From Pseudomonadales bacterium (GTDB lineage: Bacteria; Pseudomonadota; Gammaproteobacteria; Pseudomonadales; JAHRWD01): a DNA stretch of 64,000 nt. The translations under genes were made by a program, and so were the position numbers. Shown here in pieces: positions 8,269-18,960 of the stretch; position 1 is the first letter of the stretch, and every line of letters starts with the position of its first letter. The notes under the pieces were generated by a model. It was given only the letters and a program-made list of their open reading frames with translations, was not told where the DNA came from and ran no database searches. Location of the stretch: positions 248,001-312,000 of the forward strand of contig JARGPR010000001.1 in assembly GCA_029210125.1 (NCBI GenBank), read 5' to 3'.

Positions 8269-8952
8269 ATGAGCGGTTTAAAACGATATTACGTCGTTCT
8301 ATCGGTGGCTACTTTGGTGTTGATATCGGCATGCAGTTCAAACACCGTAAGACCAGATGATCCAAACTTCGCGCCAGTTTCTCAGGAACGGTTAATACCT
8401 GCGCCTGCCCAGGGGGGATCTCTGTTTCAAAAAGACTTTGGGATCTCACTATTTGATGATCACAAGGCCTTTCGGGTTGGTGACATCATCACCGTATCGC
8501 TTGACGAAAATACTGAATCGTCAAAATCTGCGGATACTTCAGTCAAAAAAGATACCGATATTTCGCTAGCTAATCCCACTTTGTTTGGCCGAACCGCAAG
8601 TGGCCGATATGGGCTCGGGATCGGCGTTGAATCGGAGAACGATTTTTCAGGCAGTAGTTTAAGCGGCCAGAGTAATAGTTTGGTGGGTAATATTACCGTA
8701 ACCATTGTCGATGTATTACCTAATGGCGTATTAAAAATACGTGGCGAAAAATGGATAACGCTTAATCAAGGTGAGGAATATATTCGTATTAGCGGAATGG
8801 TACGAACTGAAGATATCTCCGCCAATAATCAAGTTTCATCCATGCGCATTGCGAATTCAAGAATATCCTATGGCGGCGTTGGCACACTCGCGGATTCAAA
8901 CCGACAAGGTGTACTGAGCCAGTTTTTTAACAGTCGTTGGTGGCCTTTTTAA
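8269..8952 (+). CDS. flgH: FlgH, L-ring lipoprotein
   Basis: FlgH forms the outer-membrane L ring, the bearing for the rod. The 227-residue precursor has a lipoprotein signal peptide ending in a lipobox LISAC, so Cys22 would be lipidated. The mature part has the FlgH signature [20 protein letters not shown] and [20 protein letters not shown], and ends [11 protein letters not shown], as is usual for the family. It precedes flgI by 10 bases. Confidence 0.95.
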   Translation: MSGLKRYYVVLSVATLVLISACSSNTVRPDDPNFAPVSQERLIPAPAQGGSLFQKDFGISLFDDHKAFRVGDIITVSLDENTESSKSADTSVKKDTDISLANPTLFGRTASGRYGLGIGVESENDFSGSSLSGQSNSLVGNITVTIVDVLPNGVLKIRGEKWITLNQGEEYIRISGMVRTEDISANNQVSSMRIANSRISYGGVGTLADSNRQGVLSQFFNSRWWPF

Positions 8953-8962
8953 GGTAAACATA

Positions 8963-10102
8963 ATGTTATTTTTTACGAAAAAATCCAGTCGCCATTATCG
9001 CAACCTCAATTCAGTTGTATTTTTTTTGAGTCTGGTTTTGGTGGTTTGTGCTGTCCCATCACAGGCTGAAAGGCTAAAAGATATTACCAGCGTATCGGGG
9101 GTTCGCAGCAACGCTTTGGTAGGTTACGGATTAGTGGTTGGGCTTAACGGTAGCGGCGATAAAACACCGTTTACCGATCAAACCTTTGTCAACATGATGA
9201 ATAAAATGGGTATTACCATTCCCGCAGGTATTGATCCAAAGTTAAAAAATATTGCCGCCGTTTCCATCCACGCTGACCTCCCAGCTTTTGCCAAACCTGG
9301 ACAGACTATCGACGTTACGGTTTCATCTATTGGTAATGCGAAAAGCCTGCGAGGAGGCAGTTTGTTATTAACGCCGCTAAAGGCAGTTGATGGTCAAGTG
9401 TATGCCCTTTCCCAGGGAAATTTGATCGTTGGTGGTTTCGATGCCGGTGGCGCAGACGGCTCTCGTATTACAGTCAATATACCTAGTACCGGTCGAATAC
9501 CGAATGGCGCCATGGTTGAAAAAGTTGTGCCGACGCCGTTTTATACGAGCGACAGTATTATTTTTAATCTCGACCGTTCAGATTTTACAACCGCAAAAAG
9601 AGTTACCGATCAAATTAATGATTACCTGGGACCCAATATTGCACAGGCTCTGGACAGCACCTCAATAAAAGTGAGTGCACCAAAGGACCCCAATCAAAGA
9701 GTCATGTTTTTATCGGTTCTTGAAAACCTGAAGGTAATTCCAGGGGAAGCGGGTGCCCGGGTGATTATTAACTCCAGAACCGGAACTATCGTAATAGGCC
9801 AGCATGTGAAGGTTGCTCCGGCGGCGATTACCCACGGTAGTTTAACCGTGACGATTACAGAGCAACCAGAAGTGGTTCAGCCAGAAGCCTTTTCCGAGGG
9901 CGGTGTAACTGCAATTGTACCCCGTACTAATGTGCAGGTTGATCAATCGGATGGACACATGTTTTTGTTTGGTCCGGGTGTTTCGCTTAGCACCATTGTG
10001 CAAGCCGTAAACCAGGTGGGTGCCGCACCGAGTGATTTAATGGCCATTCTGGAAGCTTTAAAGCAAGCGGGTGCTTTAAAGGCTGATTTGATTGTGATTT
10101 GA
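8963..10102 (+). CDS. flgI: FlgI, P-ring protein
   Basis: FlgI forms the periplasmic P ring around the rod. The 379-residue precursor has a signal peptide with cleavage expected after VPSQA. Then come the characteristic [20 protein letters not shown] and [40 protein letters not shown], and the closing [20 protein letters not shown]. Its export is Sec-dependent. FlgA, encoded at the left end of the window, should act as its chaperone. Confidence 0.96.
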   Translation: MLFFTKKSSRHYRNLNSVVFFLSLVLVVCAVPSQAERLKDITSVSGVRSNALVGYGLVVGLNGSGDKTPFTDQTFVNMMNKMGITIPAGIDPKLKNIAAVSIHADLPAFAKPGQTIDVTVSSIGNAKSLRGGSLLLTPLKAVDGQVYALSQGNLIVGGFDAGGADGSRITVNIPSTGRIPNGAMVEKVVPTPFYTSDSIIFNLDRSDFTTAKRVTDQINDYLGPNIAQALDSTSIKVSAPKDPNQRVMFLSVLENLKVIPGEAGARVIINSRTGTIVIGQHVKVAPAAITHGSLTVTITEQPEVVQPEAFSEGGVTAIVPRTNVQVDQSDGHMFLFGPGVSLSTIVQAVNQVGAAPSDLMAILEALKQAGALKADLIVI

Positions 10103-10113
10103 GGGGTGTATAA

Positions 10114-11127
10114 ATGGATTATCTTGGAACCGTTGATTCCTACACCGATTTTTCCGGGCTTGGTGACTTAAAGCGCAAGGGTAAAGAGGGTGATAAGGAC
10201 GCCATTCGCGAAGTTGCGCGACAGTTTGAATCGCTGTTTGTACATCAGTTATTGAAATCGATGCGTCAAGCCAATGAGATTTTTTCCGAGGGCAGCTTTT
10301 TAAGCAGCAACGAAACAAAATCATACGAGCAGATGTTTGATAACCAACTAAGTCTCAGTATGACCAAAGGGCGAGGTATTGGCCTGGCGGATAGCATCGT
10401 TCGACAACTGTCCTCAGCAGGGCAGGGTGATGAACAATCCAAAGCAGAACAACTGAAAGAAATTGATATGCCATTACAACAAGGCTTTTCAATCGACACA
10501 GCGCGGAAACTATCCAGCATAATACATTTGAATGAACAGCAACTGACTGTTACCAGTCATCCAGACAAAAGTAACCTCTTGGATAAAAGCACCGAGCTCG
10601 TCACACCCGTTACCCAAGTGTTAACTATTCCAACCACTCCTGATGAGTTTATTCATTGGGTCTACCCCGAGGCTGTTGAGGTGGCTAAGGAGCTTGGGGT
10701 TTCACCCAAAATACTGGTAGCGCAATCCGCGCTAGAAACCGGTTGGGGGCAGAAACCAATTCGTACTGCTGAAGGGGGAAATAGCCATAACTTGTTCGGT
10801 ATTAAAGCGGACCACCGATGGAGTGGACAAAAAACATCAGTAGGTACGCTGGAATACCGAGAAGGAATCGCTCAAAAAGAGCAGGCCAGTTTCAGGGTTT
10901 ATGATTCGATTAAAGATAGCTTGCAAGACTACGTACAGTTTCTAAAACAAAGTCCACGTTATCAGCAAGCATTGGAAAGCGTCAGTGATCCATCTTCTTT
11001 TGCACACTCATTAATGAACTCAGGTTATGCGACCGACCCAAAATACGCTGAAAAAATCATGGGGATTTTTGATGGAAAACTCCTGAATCGAGTGGTCGAG
11101 AGCATGAAGATTGGGAGCATGAAATAG
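10114..11127 (+). CDS. flgJ: FlgJ, rod cap and peptidoglycan hydrolase
   Basis: FlgJ caps the rod during assembly and cuts a hole in peptidoglycan. The 337-residue protein is the dual-domain form. The N-terminal rod-cap domain covers about residues 1-110 (VARQFESLFVHQLLKSMRQA). After a linker comes a C-terminal glucosaminidase/GH73-type domain at about 180-330 (ILVAQSALETGWGQKPI, with Glu208 the likely catalytic acid; SHNLFGIKA; GYATDPKYAEKIMGIFDG). It is 11 bases after flgI. Confidence 0.95.
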   Translation: MDYLGTVDSYTDFSGLGDLKRKGKEGDKDAIREVARQFESLFVHQLLKSMRQANEIFSEGSFLSSNETKSYEQMFDNQLSLSMTKGRGIGLADSIVRQLSSAGQGDEQSKAEQLKEIDMPLQQGFSIDTARKLSSIIHLNEQQLTVTSHPDKSNLLDKSTELVTPVTQVLTIPTTPDEFIHWVYPEAVEVAKELGVSPKILVAQSALETGWGQKPIRTAEGGNSHNLFGIKADHRWSGQKTSVGTLEYREGIAQKEQASFRVYDSIKDSLQDYVQFLKQSPRYQQALESVSDPSSFAHSLMNSGYATDPKYAEKIMGIFDGKLLNRVVESMKIGSMK

Positions 11128-11179
11128 TGCCGTCCAAATTGCCCCAGATTTCAGAGAAAACATTTTCGAGTATTGAATA

Positions 11180-13174
11180 ATGGCTGATCTACTAAATATT
11201 GCGATATCCGGATTGCGAGCATACCAGGCGGGTATATCGACCACTGGTAATAATATTACCAATGCCGAAGCGCCGGGTTATAGCCGACAACGGGTTGAAC
11301 TTGCTACACGGGATGCGCAGCCCCTTGGCGGAAATTTTTTTGGTACCGGCATTGATGCAGTTAGTGTGGGTCGGATCGTTGATACGTTTGTTAATGACAA
11401 ATTACGTTCCGATATCTCTACCTACAGTCAAATGGACACGTATTACAACAATATTGCCCAGGTCGATAACCTTTTAGCAGGTGAAAGCACCAGCATATCA
11501 CTTCAAATGCAGAGCTATTTTTCCAGTTTACAGGTGGCTTCGGATGATCCGACATCCCTCACCGGCCGCCAAATGGTACTGGATAATGCCAACGCACTGG
11601 CGGAACGTTTTCATGATCTTCTTTCGCGTCAAGTTCAGCTCGAAGAGGGGGTAAATCGAGAGCTGGTGGGTACTGCAGGCGACATTACTGTGCTGGCTCA
11701 GGGTATCGCTGATATCAACATGGAAGTCGTCAGCAATAGCGCAGGGGGCACAGGAGCATCACCTAACGGCCTGTTGGATCGTCGAGATCAACTCATTCGG
11801 GAACTATCAGAAAAAGTTGAGCTTTCAGTGTTACCCCAGTCCGACGGCAGCGTTAACCTTTATGTTGGTAGCGGCCAGGTGTTAGTTGTTGGTTCTACTG
11901 CAAACGGTATGGCGGTAATAAATGGCAGCCCAGACCCGGATAAGAAAGAGGTCGCACTGATGGTAGACGGCAGTGTAAATCGCATGCGCCAAGATACGCT
12001 CGGTGGAAAGCTGGGTGGTTTGGTGAGTTTTCGGGACAACATTTTGGGAACTGTTGTCAATTCTTTAGGCCGAACCGCTATGGCATTGGCAGACCAAGTG
12101 AACTCGCAGCATCAGCTTGGAATAGATCTAGAGGGTAAGCTCGGTGGAAATTTCTTTACTGATATAAATGCTACAGAAGCGACGGTTGAACGAGTTGTGC
12201 AGGATGCCGCAAATGCATTACCCGCAGACCGGGTGATGAATGTCACGATTACCGACGTATCCCAGCTTAGCACCAGCGACTATGAGCTGCGCTTTGATGG
12301 TCCGACTAACAATGACTACCAGTTAGTGCGACTTGAAGACAGTAAAGTTGTGGGAACGGGGCCGATTGCAGGCATCCCGGGTTCTATCACTGCTGACGGG
12401 TTCTCCGTTAACCTGACATCCGGTTCATTTCAAGTAGGGGATCGGTACGTTATAAAGCCAACCTCTGCCGGAGCCAAGAATATAGCCGTCGAAATTCCGC
12501 GCCCCCATGAATTGGCGATAGCCGCGCCTGTCCGTACTACCCATGCCTCAAACAACCAGGGTAGCGGTGCAATCTCGCAGGGAACCGTAACTGATGCGAC
12601 TACCGCAGCCTTCACCACGACGGCTGGTGCTTTGGCGCCGCCAATACTCATTCGCTTTAACTCCCCAACCAGTTTCGACGTATTGGACAACACCAATCCA
12701 GCAGCGCCAGTTGGTATGGGCGCAGCGTTCACCGGCTTACCTCTTCCGCCAGCAGTGCCAGGTCAAACGTTGCCAGCTAGTCTAGGGTATCAGGTAGAAA
12801 TCGAAGGCATACCATCCGCCGGTGATAGTTTTACGGTCGACTATAATAGTAATGGTGTTTCTGACAACCGGAACCTGGCTGCAATATCAGCCTTAAACAG
12901 TACGCCGGTTTTAGAGAATTCAACCATCACCTTTGAGGGAAGTTATCAGCACCTGATAGCGTCCGTGGGTGTAAAGACCAGCATTGCAGATATCAATCGC
13001 GAAGCGAGTCAGGTAATTATGACCCAAAGCGAAAGTGCTCAGGCGACGGTTTCGGGTGTTAATTTGGATGAAGAAGCTGCAATGCTGATTCAGTACGAGC
13101 AAATGTATCAGGCATCGGCACGGGTAATAACCGTTGCCCGGAGCCTGTTTGAAACACTCATCAATGCCGTGTAA
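11180..13174 (+). CDS. flgK: FlgK, hook-filament junction protein 1
   Basis: FlgK sits between the hook and FlgL. The 664 residues are longer than enteric FlgK but in the Pseudomonas range. The N-terminus is MADLLNIAISGLRAYQAGIS with TTGNNITNAEAPGYSRQRVE. The C-terminus is VSGVNLDEEAAMLIQYEQMY and QASARVITVARSLFETLINA. The extra length lies in a beta-rich insert at about residues 455-560 (GSGAISQGTV ... GIPSAGDSFTVDYNSNG) that resembles an insert in the neighbouring FlgL. No strong promoter is visible in the 52-base gap after flgJ. Confidence 0.95.
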   Translation: MADLLNIAISGLRAYQAGISTTGNNITNAEAPGYSRQRVELATRDAQPLGGNFFGTGIDAVSVGRIVDTFVNDKLRSDISTYSQMDTYYNNIAQVDNLLAGESTSISLQMQSYFSSLQVASDDPTSLTGRQMVLDNANALAERFHDLLSRQVQLEEGVNRELVGTAGDITVLAQGIADINMEVVSNSAGGTGASPNGLLDRRDQLIRELSEKVELSVLPQSDGSVNLYVGSGQVLVVGSTANGMAVINGSPDPDKKEVALMVDGSVNRMRQDTLGGKLGGLVSFRDNILGTVVNSLGRTAMALADQVNSQHQLGIDLEGKLGGNFFTDINATEATVERVVQDAANALPADRVMNVTITDVSQLSTSDYELRFDGPTNNDYQLVRLEDSKVVGTGPIAGIPGSITADGFSVNLTSGSFQVGDRYVIKPTSAGAKNIAVEIPRPHELAIAAPVRTTHASNNQGSGAISQGTVTDATTAAFTTTAGALAPPILIRFNSPTSFDVLDNTNPAAPVGMGAAFTGLPLPPAVPGQTLPASLGYQVEIEGIPSAGDSFTVDYNSNGVSDNRNLAAISALNSTPVLENSTITFEGSYQHLIASVGVKTSIADINREASQVIMTQSESAQATVSGVNLDEEAAMLIQYEQMYQASARVITVARSLFETLINAV

Positions 13175-13234
13175 ACAACCTTTAAAAATGCTCCAAAATA
13201 GCCAAACATACGAGTAGCCAGAGAGTAGCCAGCA

Positions 13235-14485
13235 ATGAGAGTATCCACCCATCAGGTATTTCAGCGTTCACTGAACGGGATTCTCGACGCTCAGACAAAA
13301 GTATCAAATACTCAGGAACAGATCTCCACAGGTAAGCGAGTTAACAAAGCCTCGGATGACCCCGCCGCTACTGCGTCGATCTATCTGCTTAAAAATCAAA
13401 TCGCCACCACCGAGCATTACGTGCGCAATAGCACCCTGGCCGAGGGTGAACTACAACTTCAGGAAAGCGTATTCCAGAGTATCGAAAGTAGCATTTTGCG
13501 TGTACGTGAGTTGATTATTACGGCTGGCAACGGAGCGTATAACGCTGAAGACAGGAAAGGCCTGGCCACAGAAGTCAGTCAACGCCTTGATGAGATGCTT
13601 AATTACCTTAACTCAAAAAGTGCAAACGGCGAATATATGTTTGCCGGGCATCAGGGGCAGATTAAACCCTTTGCCAAAAACCCCGCTGGTGGCTATCAAT
13701 TTCAGGGTGATGAGGGGCAGCGTTTGCTACAGATATCCTCTGAGCTCAGTGTTGCCGTAAGGGATTCCGGTAAAGCTATTTTTGCAGATATTCCCGAGCC
13801 AGAGAATTTTTCCACGCGAGCTGCGATAGCAAATACCGGGACCGGCGCTATCAGTGTGGGTAATGTAATTAACCAGGAGGATTTCAGTCGCTTCCACCCT
13901 CAAGATATTCAGATCGAATTCGTAACCGCAAATACCTTCACCGTAAAATTGACGCCCTCCGGTACAGATGTAGGTGTGACCAGTGGTGCACAGTCTGGTT
14001 ATACCATCGGTAGTGCGGTGGAATACGTTGCGGGTCAGCCATTGGAATTCGAAGGTGTTCATATTGAACTAAGCGGAGTACCTCAGGCTGGGGATGATTT
14101 TTTTGTGGAATCCGATCCAATCGCTACACGGGGTCTTCTCAATGGTGTGGATACACTATTGACTGGGCTGAATAATATTGGAGACAGCCCCGCCGAACAG
14201 TTGGAGCTAGAGGAGATGCTAGCCGATGCGCTCGTTTCCCTTGATGCTGCCAGTGAATCCCTCAGTGTCGCCCATGGCCAACTTGGCGCACGTTTGAACG
14301 TAATTGAAACAGCACAACGCAGCAATGAAGATTGGAAGCTTCTAAATCAAACAACACTTTCGGATCTGGAGGATGTTGATTATACCGAGGTGATCAGCCG
14401 CTTCTCGCTAGAAACCGTTGCACTGCAAGCAGCCCAACAAAGCTACGCTCGAATCAGCTCAATGAATTTGTTTCAATATCTTTAG
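13235..14485 (+). CDS. flgL: FlgL, hook-filament junction protein 3
   Basis: FlgL joins FlgK to the flagellin filament. The 416-residue protein has flagellin-like termini: VSNTQEQISTGKRVNKASDD with PAATASIYLLKNQIATTEHY at the start, and DVDYTEVISRFSLETVALQA with a C-terminal SYARISSMNLFQYL. The central insert at about residues 200-295 (GTGAISVGNV ... GVPQAGDDFFVES) is shared with FlgK. It is the last gene of the flgB-flgL series; the next 411 bases carry only the fliC promoter. Confidence 0.95.
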   Translation: MRVSTHQVFQRSLNGILDAQTKVSNTQEQISTGKRVNKASDDPAATASIYLLKNQIATTEHYVRNSTLAEGELQLQESVFQSIESSILRVRELIITAGNGAYNAEDRKGLATEVSQRLDEMLNYLNSKSANGEYMFAGHQGQIKPFAKNPAGGYQFQGDEGQRLLQISSELSVAVRDSGKAIFADIPEPENFSTRAAIANTGTGAISVGNVINQEDFSRFHPQDIQIEFVTANTFTVKLTPSGTDVGVTSGAQSGYTIGSAVEYVAGQPLEFEGVHIELSGVPQAGDDFFVESDPIATRGLLNGVDTLLTGLNNIGDSPAEQLELEEMLADALVSLDAASESLSVAHGQLGARLNVIETAQRSNEDWKLLNQTTLSDLEDVDYTEVISRFSLETVALQAAQQSYARISSMNLFQYL

Positions 14486-14896
14486 GCTAACAAATTTAAT
14501 ATTTTTTCTTCGGAAATCTTCTAGATAGCTGTTCAGATCTATTTATAGTTTCCGATTACTTTTCCTTTAATTCTATTCTTTTTAGCATTGCTTAAGCGAT
14601 GTTCAGGGCTCATTTTATATCCTCGTTTTGTGCAGGTTTTTGTCCCGTTTTTTGCTAGTTTTGATATTTTTGCTGGTCTGATTTATGGCGTGCTTGACGT
14701 GTTTTTGAGTCGGTTTTATGACACCGTTCTTTGCAAAAAATACCCACCGCTTTTTCTTAAACTTCTGTAAATAAAACCTAAATATTCCTGATGAGTCGCC
14801 GATATATTAGTTGGGAGCGGTAAATATCACATGTTGATATATCCGCTGAATATCAAAGTCCTGCTTTTAGCAGGCTGCTATATATAGGTAACTATC
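14486..14896 (+). other. Intergenic region flgL-fliC
   Basis: This gap is T-rich on the plus strand. An open frame of 60 codons (14588-14770) has no family resemblance and is probably not a gene. The right end carries the fliC sigma-28 promoter and a leader with a small hairpin, CCTGC-TTTTA-GCAGG (14860-14874), just upstream of the ribosome site. No clear terminator for flgL was seen. Confidence 0.6.
14779..14805 (+). promoter_or_regulatory. Sigma-28 (FliA) promoter of fliC
   Basis: TAAA-N15-GCCGATAT, one base from the consensus, with exact spacing. The predicted start near 14812 gives a leader of about 85 bases. Late-class, FlgM/FliA-controlled flagellin expression is expected. Confidence 0.9.
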
Positions 14897-16420
14897 ATGG
14901 CTTTATCCATTAATACCAATGTCTCATCTCTAAATGCACAGCGTAACCTGAATAACTCAGGTAACATGCAAAGTCAGGCGTTACAGCGTCTATCTTCTGG
15001 TTTACGAATTAACAGTGCACGGGATGATGCGGCGGGTCTTGCGATTTCAAACCGTTTAACTTCACAGATCAATGGTCTCAACCAGGCGACACGAAATGCT
15101 AATGACGGTATTTCACTGGCGCAAACCGCTGAGGGCGCACTTCAAGAGTCCACCAATATTCTTCAACGTATGCGGACTCTGGCTATTCAGTCTGCTAACG
15201 GATCAAATGGTTCAACCGAACGTAGAGCGCTTAACGATGAGGTCACTCAGCTTAAGTCAGAGCTTGATCGTATTGCGACCACCACTCGGTTTGGTAGCGA
15301 AAAATTATTGAGTGGAACATTTACTTCTAAATCATTTCAAGTGGGTGCAGAAGCGAATGAGGTTATTCGAGTCAGTATTAACTCAGCTCGGACCGCTGAT
15401 TTAGGTCAGATTAACTCGGTGGCTTACGCGACTCAGGTTAACTCGACTGATTCAGCGGCGGTAACAGCCGCTAACCTGGCAACTACCAATAATATCGCAG
15501 CTCAAACCCTGACATTTGCGGTCGATTCCCAGTCAACTACCGTGTCGGTTTCCGCCGGTGATTCAATGGGTACTATTGCTGACGCGATTAACGGCGCGGT
15601 TGGTGGTGTTACTGCGGATGCCAACTCGGGTGCTCGAATTACTCTCGGTAACGGTACCTCTTCTGGTGACACAGCGACACTCGCTATTAATGGCGTTTCA
15701 ATTGGTGCTGTTGATACCAGTGGTAACACAGCGGCCCAGACCGCGGCATTAACCACCGCGATTCAAAATACATCGAGTCTTTCTAACTTCACTGTAGTCG
15801 ATAACGGGACTTCGGTTGATATCTTGGATGAAACCGGTGATGACGTTACGGTTACCTTCAGTGCGGTAGCTGGCGATTCGACCGTGACAGTAAGTGCGCT
15901 TAATTATGATGGCACTACAATTGACGCGACGGATGGTGCTACCACACTAACTCAAGGTGGTAACGATAGTGTAAAAGTTACCGGTGATATCAAATTTACA
16001 ACCGCACTGCCATCTACATCCACATTGACGCTTCTTAGTTCCAATGGCTCTGGTAATTTCATGACGGGTACTACGGCACAAACCGGTACCATTACCGAAG
16101 AAACCGCTCGAATTAAAGATGTTGATATCTCTACCGTTAGTGGCTCCAACACCGCACTGGGTTTGATTGACTCGGCGATTGCTTCAATTGATTCAAGTCG
16201 AGCATCCCTTGGTGCGGTTCAAAACCGTATGCAATCTACCATTGCTAACCTTTCCAGTGTCTCAGAAAATGTATCGGCTTCGCGGTCACGTATTCTGGAT
16301 GCGGATTTCGCGGCGGAAACTGCGGCCATGACTAAAGCTCAAGTTCTGCAACAGGCAGGTATCTCTATCTTGAGTCAGGCTAATGCAGCACCACAACAAG
16401 TTCTGTCATTACTCCAGTAG
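14897..16420 (+). CDS. fliC: Flagellin FliC
   Basis: The filament subunit, 507 residues. The conserved N-terminal D0/D1 region ([40 protein letters not shown]) and C-terminal D1/D0 region ([40 protein letters not shown]) flank a variable, Ser/Thr/Gly/Ala-rich middle at about residues 165-410. That middle contains beta modules resembling the flagellin IN motif (for example [15 protein letters not shown]). It is the only flagellin gene in the window. The many Ser/Thr in the exposed middle make it a reasonable target for O-linked modification, but no modification can be read from sequence. Confidence 0.97.
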   Translation: MALSINTNVSSLNAQRNLNNSGNMQSQALQRLSSGLRINSARDDAAGLAISNRLTSQINGLNQATRNANDGISLAQTAEGALQESTNILQRMRTLAIQSANGSNGSTERRALNDEVTQLKSELDRIATTTRFGSEKLLSGTFTSKSFQVGAEANEVIRVSINSARTADLGQINSVAYATQVNSTDSAAVTAANLATTNNIAAQTLTFAVDSQSTTVSVSAGDSMGTIADAINGAVGGVTADANSGARITLGNGTSSGDTATLAINGVSIGAVDTSGNTAAQTAALTTAIQNTSSLSNFTVVDNGTSVDILDETGDDVTVTFSAVAGDSTVTVSALNYDGTTIDATDGATTLTQGGNDSVKVTGDIKFTTALPSTSTLTLLSSNGSGNFMTGTTAQTGTITEETARIKDVDISTVSGSNTALGLIDSAIASIDSSRASLGAVQNRMQSTIANLSSVSENVSASRSRILDADFAAETAAMTKAQVLQQAGISILSQANAAPQQVLSLLQ

Positions 16421-16450
16421 TGGCTAAAACTTCAAGCTAATCGGCCATGG

Positions 16451-16478
16451 AAGGCTGGGAGTTTCTCCCGGCCTTTTG
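16451..16478 (+). terminator. Rho-independent terminator after fliC
   Basis: AAGGCTGGGAG - TTT - CTCCCGGCCTT followed by TT: an 11-base-pair stem with one G-T wobble, then T residues, 30 bases after the fliC stop. It would limit readthrough from the strong flagellin promoter into flaG. Confidence 0.85.
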
Positions 16479-16533
16479 TGGTTCTAAAAATGAAATTTGC
16501 AATAACTAGAACTTTAAATATCAGGTGATTACC

Positions 16534-17016
16534 GTGAACGAATTAAATATGGGTTCGGCTATCAGCCAAAGCTCACAGCGTGGCAGTCATTCATCTAGTG
16601 CTAAACCTTCATCTGCCGCTTTGCCGCCCGATAGGGCGGAAACAGTTCCAGGCGGCAAAGAGTTGCCATCATCCGCCAGCTTAACAGCGGTAAATAGTCG
16701 AGACCGTAGTGTCGGTGCAGCCGTTTCTGAGCTGAATAAAGCTGATGCTAAACAGACTGAAAAAGTGGTGGAAGATCTCAATAAAGTCGCTGTAAGTCTG
16801 CAGCGAGACCTCAACTTTAAGGTCGATGAAGACACAGGGAAAAGTATCATTACCGTAACGGATTCGCTTACACAAAAAGTGATTCGACAAATTCCTTCTG
16901 AAGAAATTGTCGAATTGGCAAAAAATTTGCAGTCTATGGTGCAATCAGTAGAGATTCCCGCAGGAAATGCGCAGATGGATTCATCTGGTGGCTCGTTACT
17001 GAACATTACCGTTTGA
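16534..17016 (+). CDS. flaG: FlaG family protein
   Basis: FlaG proteins influence filament length and are usually encoded between flagellin and fliD. The 160-residue product has a low-complexity Ser/Pro N-terminus. Its C-terminal FlaG domain (about residues 70-145) includes LQRDLNFKVDEDTGKSIITV, KVIRQIPSEEIVELAKNLQS. GTG at 16534 is chosen because AGGTGA, a strong ribosome site, ends six bases before it. An in-frame GTG at 16525 would overlap that site. The molecular role of FlaG is only partly understood. Confidence 0.88.
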   Translation: MNELNMGSAISQSSQRGSHSSSAKPSSAALPPDRAETVPGGKELPSSASLTAVNSRDRSVGAAVSELNKADAKQTEKVVEDLNKVAVSLQRDLNFKVDEDTGKSIITVTDSLTQKVIRQIPSEEIVELAKNLQSMVQSVEIPAGNAQMDSSGGSLLNITV

Positions 17017-17147
17017 TTATTTGCCTCTGCTTTTAAGCTGGCTATGTTATTTAACGCTAAGGATAAATAATTTTTGGTTCCAGAGGTAAGTAAATTACCG
17101 GCAGCAACTAAAAATAATTTGAAAGTAGAAATCGAAGAGTAATTGAT

Positions 17148-18923
17148 ATGGCCATTTCAGCTTTAGGCGCAGGTTCAGGATTAGATTTAGGCAACCTGGT
17201 CAGTGGTCTTGTGGCGGCAGAGGGAAGTGGGAAAAACGCAATTCTTGATAATCGTGAATTCGCTGTTCAAACCGATATTTCAGCATATGGCACGTTTAAA
17301 AGTGCACTTTCAGAATTTAATTCAGCTATAGACGATCTTGGCAATATCAGTAAATTCCAGGCTCGTAAAGCAACCTCATCCGATAGTTCAATGTTTACGG
17401 TTTCTGCTTCTATAGATGCAGCGCCTACTACCGTAAATATAGATGTAGTAGCCATAGCCACAGCCCACACACTCAGCAGTTTGCAGGAAACCAGTACCAA
17501 TATTCATATCGGTGGTGGTGCACTGACCATCGCATTGGGTTCCGATAGCTTTACCCTTGATATTCCATCCGGCGCTAGCACCCTGAATGATATTCGTGAT
17601 GCCATTAACAGCGATAATGACAATGTCGGTGTGACCGCATCGGTTATTAATACCGACTCCGGTGCCCAACTGATTCTCACTTCAAATAAATTGGGTACAG
17701 ACAATACCATCACGGTTACGGCTGATGATGACGATGGCAATGATATCGATACCAACGGACTGTCCCGTTTAGTCAACATGGTCTCGACAGCAGCGATAGA
17801 TGGGCAAATAAAGGTCAACAATCAACTCGTTACCAACACCTCCGGCAATACATATGGTGATGTGATAGATGGTGTAACTATCAGCGCTATAGAGATGACA
17901 ACGGATACTGAAACCCTGGCAGTATCTCTGGATAAAAGTTCAGTAAAAAACAGTGTTAAAGATTTTATCGAGGCTTACAACAGTCTGCGGCAAAGTATTA
18001 CTGAATCGACATCCTATAACGCGGATACCGGCCAAGCTGGCCCACTGCTTGGGGATGCTTTGGTGCGGGGTGTAAGCTCTCAGGTGTACAGCTTATTAAC
18101 CTCAAAAATTGAAGGCGTAGACAGTGATAAAGATACCCTGACTGAAATGGGTATCGGTTTTTCAAACAACGGCGATCTGGTTTTGGATAACACACTGTTT
18201 GATGCTGCCCTTGATGATAACTTTAATGATATTGGATTGTTTTTTGCGGGAACTGGCACCGCTATTCCACAAAAACATACTCTGGGTTCGGCAACATTTG
18301 CTGCAACCTCTACGGTGATTGGCAATGGCGACCTGACCATTGGCGTAGGAGAGGATAGTTTCACCGTAAATATCACCAATGGCGTAAATGATACGGTTCA
18401 ACTGATCGCGGATGCTATTAATAACGCAGGGGATAATCAAGGTGTAACGGCTTCGGTAGTGGCAGTAACCGGTGGTTTTCAGCTGTTATTAAGCTCGGAT
18501 ACAAAAGGAGCTGATTCGGCGCTAACGATCACCGTAGCCAACGATGGAGATACCAATCAAACCGATGCATCAGGTCTTTCTCAGCTGGTTTACGATACCG
18601 AGTCGTTGGTAACCAATATCTCCGAATTGCAGGCATCAACGCGCACTGGCGTGACAGGTATAGCATCTAATATTTCTGACCTTCTGGATGAGTATTTGGG
18701 ATTTCAGGGAATACTTACGGAAAAAACCAATGTACTGGATGCTCAGTTAAAAAGCATTTCTGAAGACCGCATCCAGTTGTCGGATTACATTACAAAATAT
18801 GAAGCGGAGCTGACCGCAAGGTTCTCCGCTTTGGATGGTTTGGTAGCACAGCTCAACACAACCGGTGCGTTTCTCAGTACTCAATTAAGTATGTTGAATG
18901 ACCTTACCGTTGGTAAAAAATAG
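17148..18923 (+). CDS. fliD: FliD, filament cap protein
   Basis: FliD caps the filament tip and folds incoming flagellin. The 591-residue protein begins MAISALGAGSGLDLGNLVSG, the FliD N-terminal signature. It has the conserved C-terminal region (ISEDRIQLSDYITKYEAELT; ARFSALDGLVAQLNTTGAFL). It contains two similar beta modules: about residues 124-200 (GALTIALGSDSFTLDI) and 392-470 (GDLTIGVGEDSFTVNI), each followed by a DAIN..(D/N)N.GVTASV segment. The second copy makes it longer than enteric FliD. A GAAGAG ribosome site precedes the ATG. Confidence 0.95.
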   Translation: MAISALGAGSGLDLGNLVSGLVAAEGSGKNAILDNREFAVQTDISAYGTFKSALSEFNSAIDDLGNISKFQARKATSSDSSMFTVSASIDAAPTTVNIDVVAIATAHTLSSLQETSTNIHIGGGALTIALGSDSFTLDIPSGASTLNDIRDAINSDNDNVGVTASVINTDSGAQLILTSNKLGTDNTITVTADDDDGNDIDTNGLSRLVNMVSTAAIDGQIKVNNQLVTNTSGNTYGDVIDGVTISAIEMTTDTETLAVSLDKSSVKNSVKDFIEAYNSLRQSITESTSYNADTGQAGPLLGDALVRGVSSQVYSLLTSKIEGVDSDKDTLTEMGIGFSNNGDLVLDNTLFDAALDDNFNDIGLFFAGTGTAIPQKHTLGSATFAATSTVIGNGDLTIGVGEDSFTVNITNGVNDTVQLIADAINNAGDNQGVTASVVAVTGGFQLLLSSDTKGADSALTITVANDGDTNQTDASGLSQLVYDTESLVTNISELQASTRTGVTGIASNISDLLDEYLGFQGILTEKTNVLDAQLKSISEDRIQLSDYITKYEAELTARFSALDGLVAQLNTTGAFLSTQLSMLNDLTVGKK

Positions 18924-18960
18924 ATCAAATTTACTCTAATCTAAGCAGGGCGATATAATT

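Noticed and set aside
14588-14770. 60-codon open frame between flgL and fliC
   Set aside because: Phe/Leu-rich reading of a T-rich gap, no ribosome site, no family resemblance. Probably chance.
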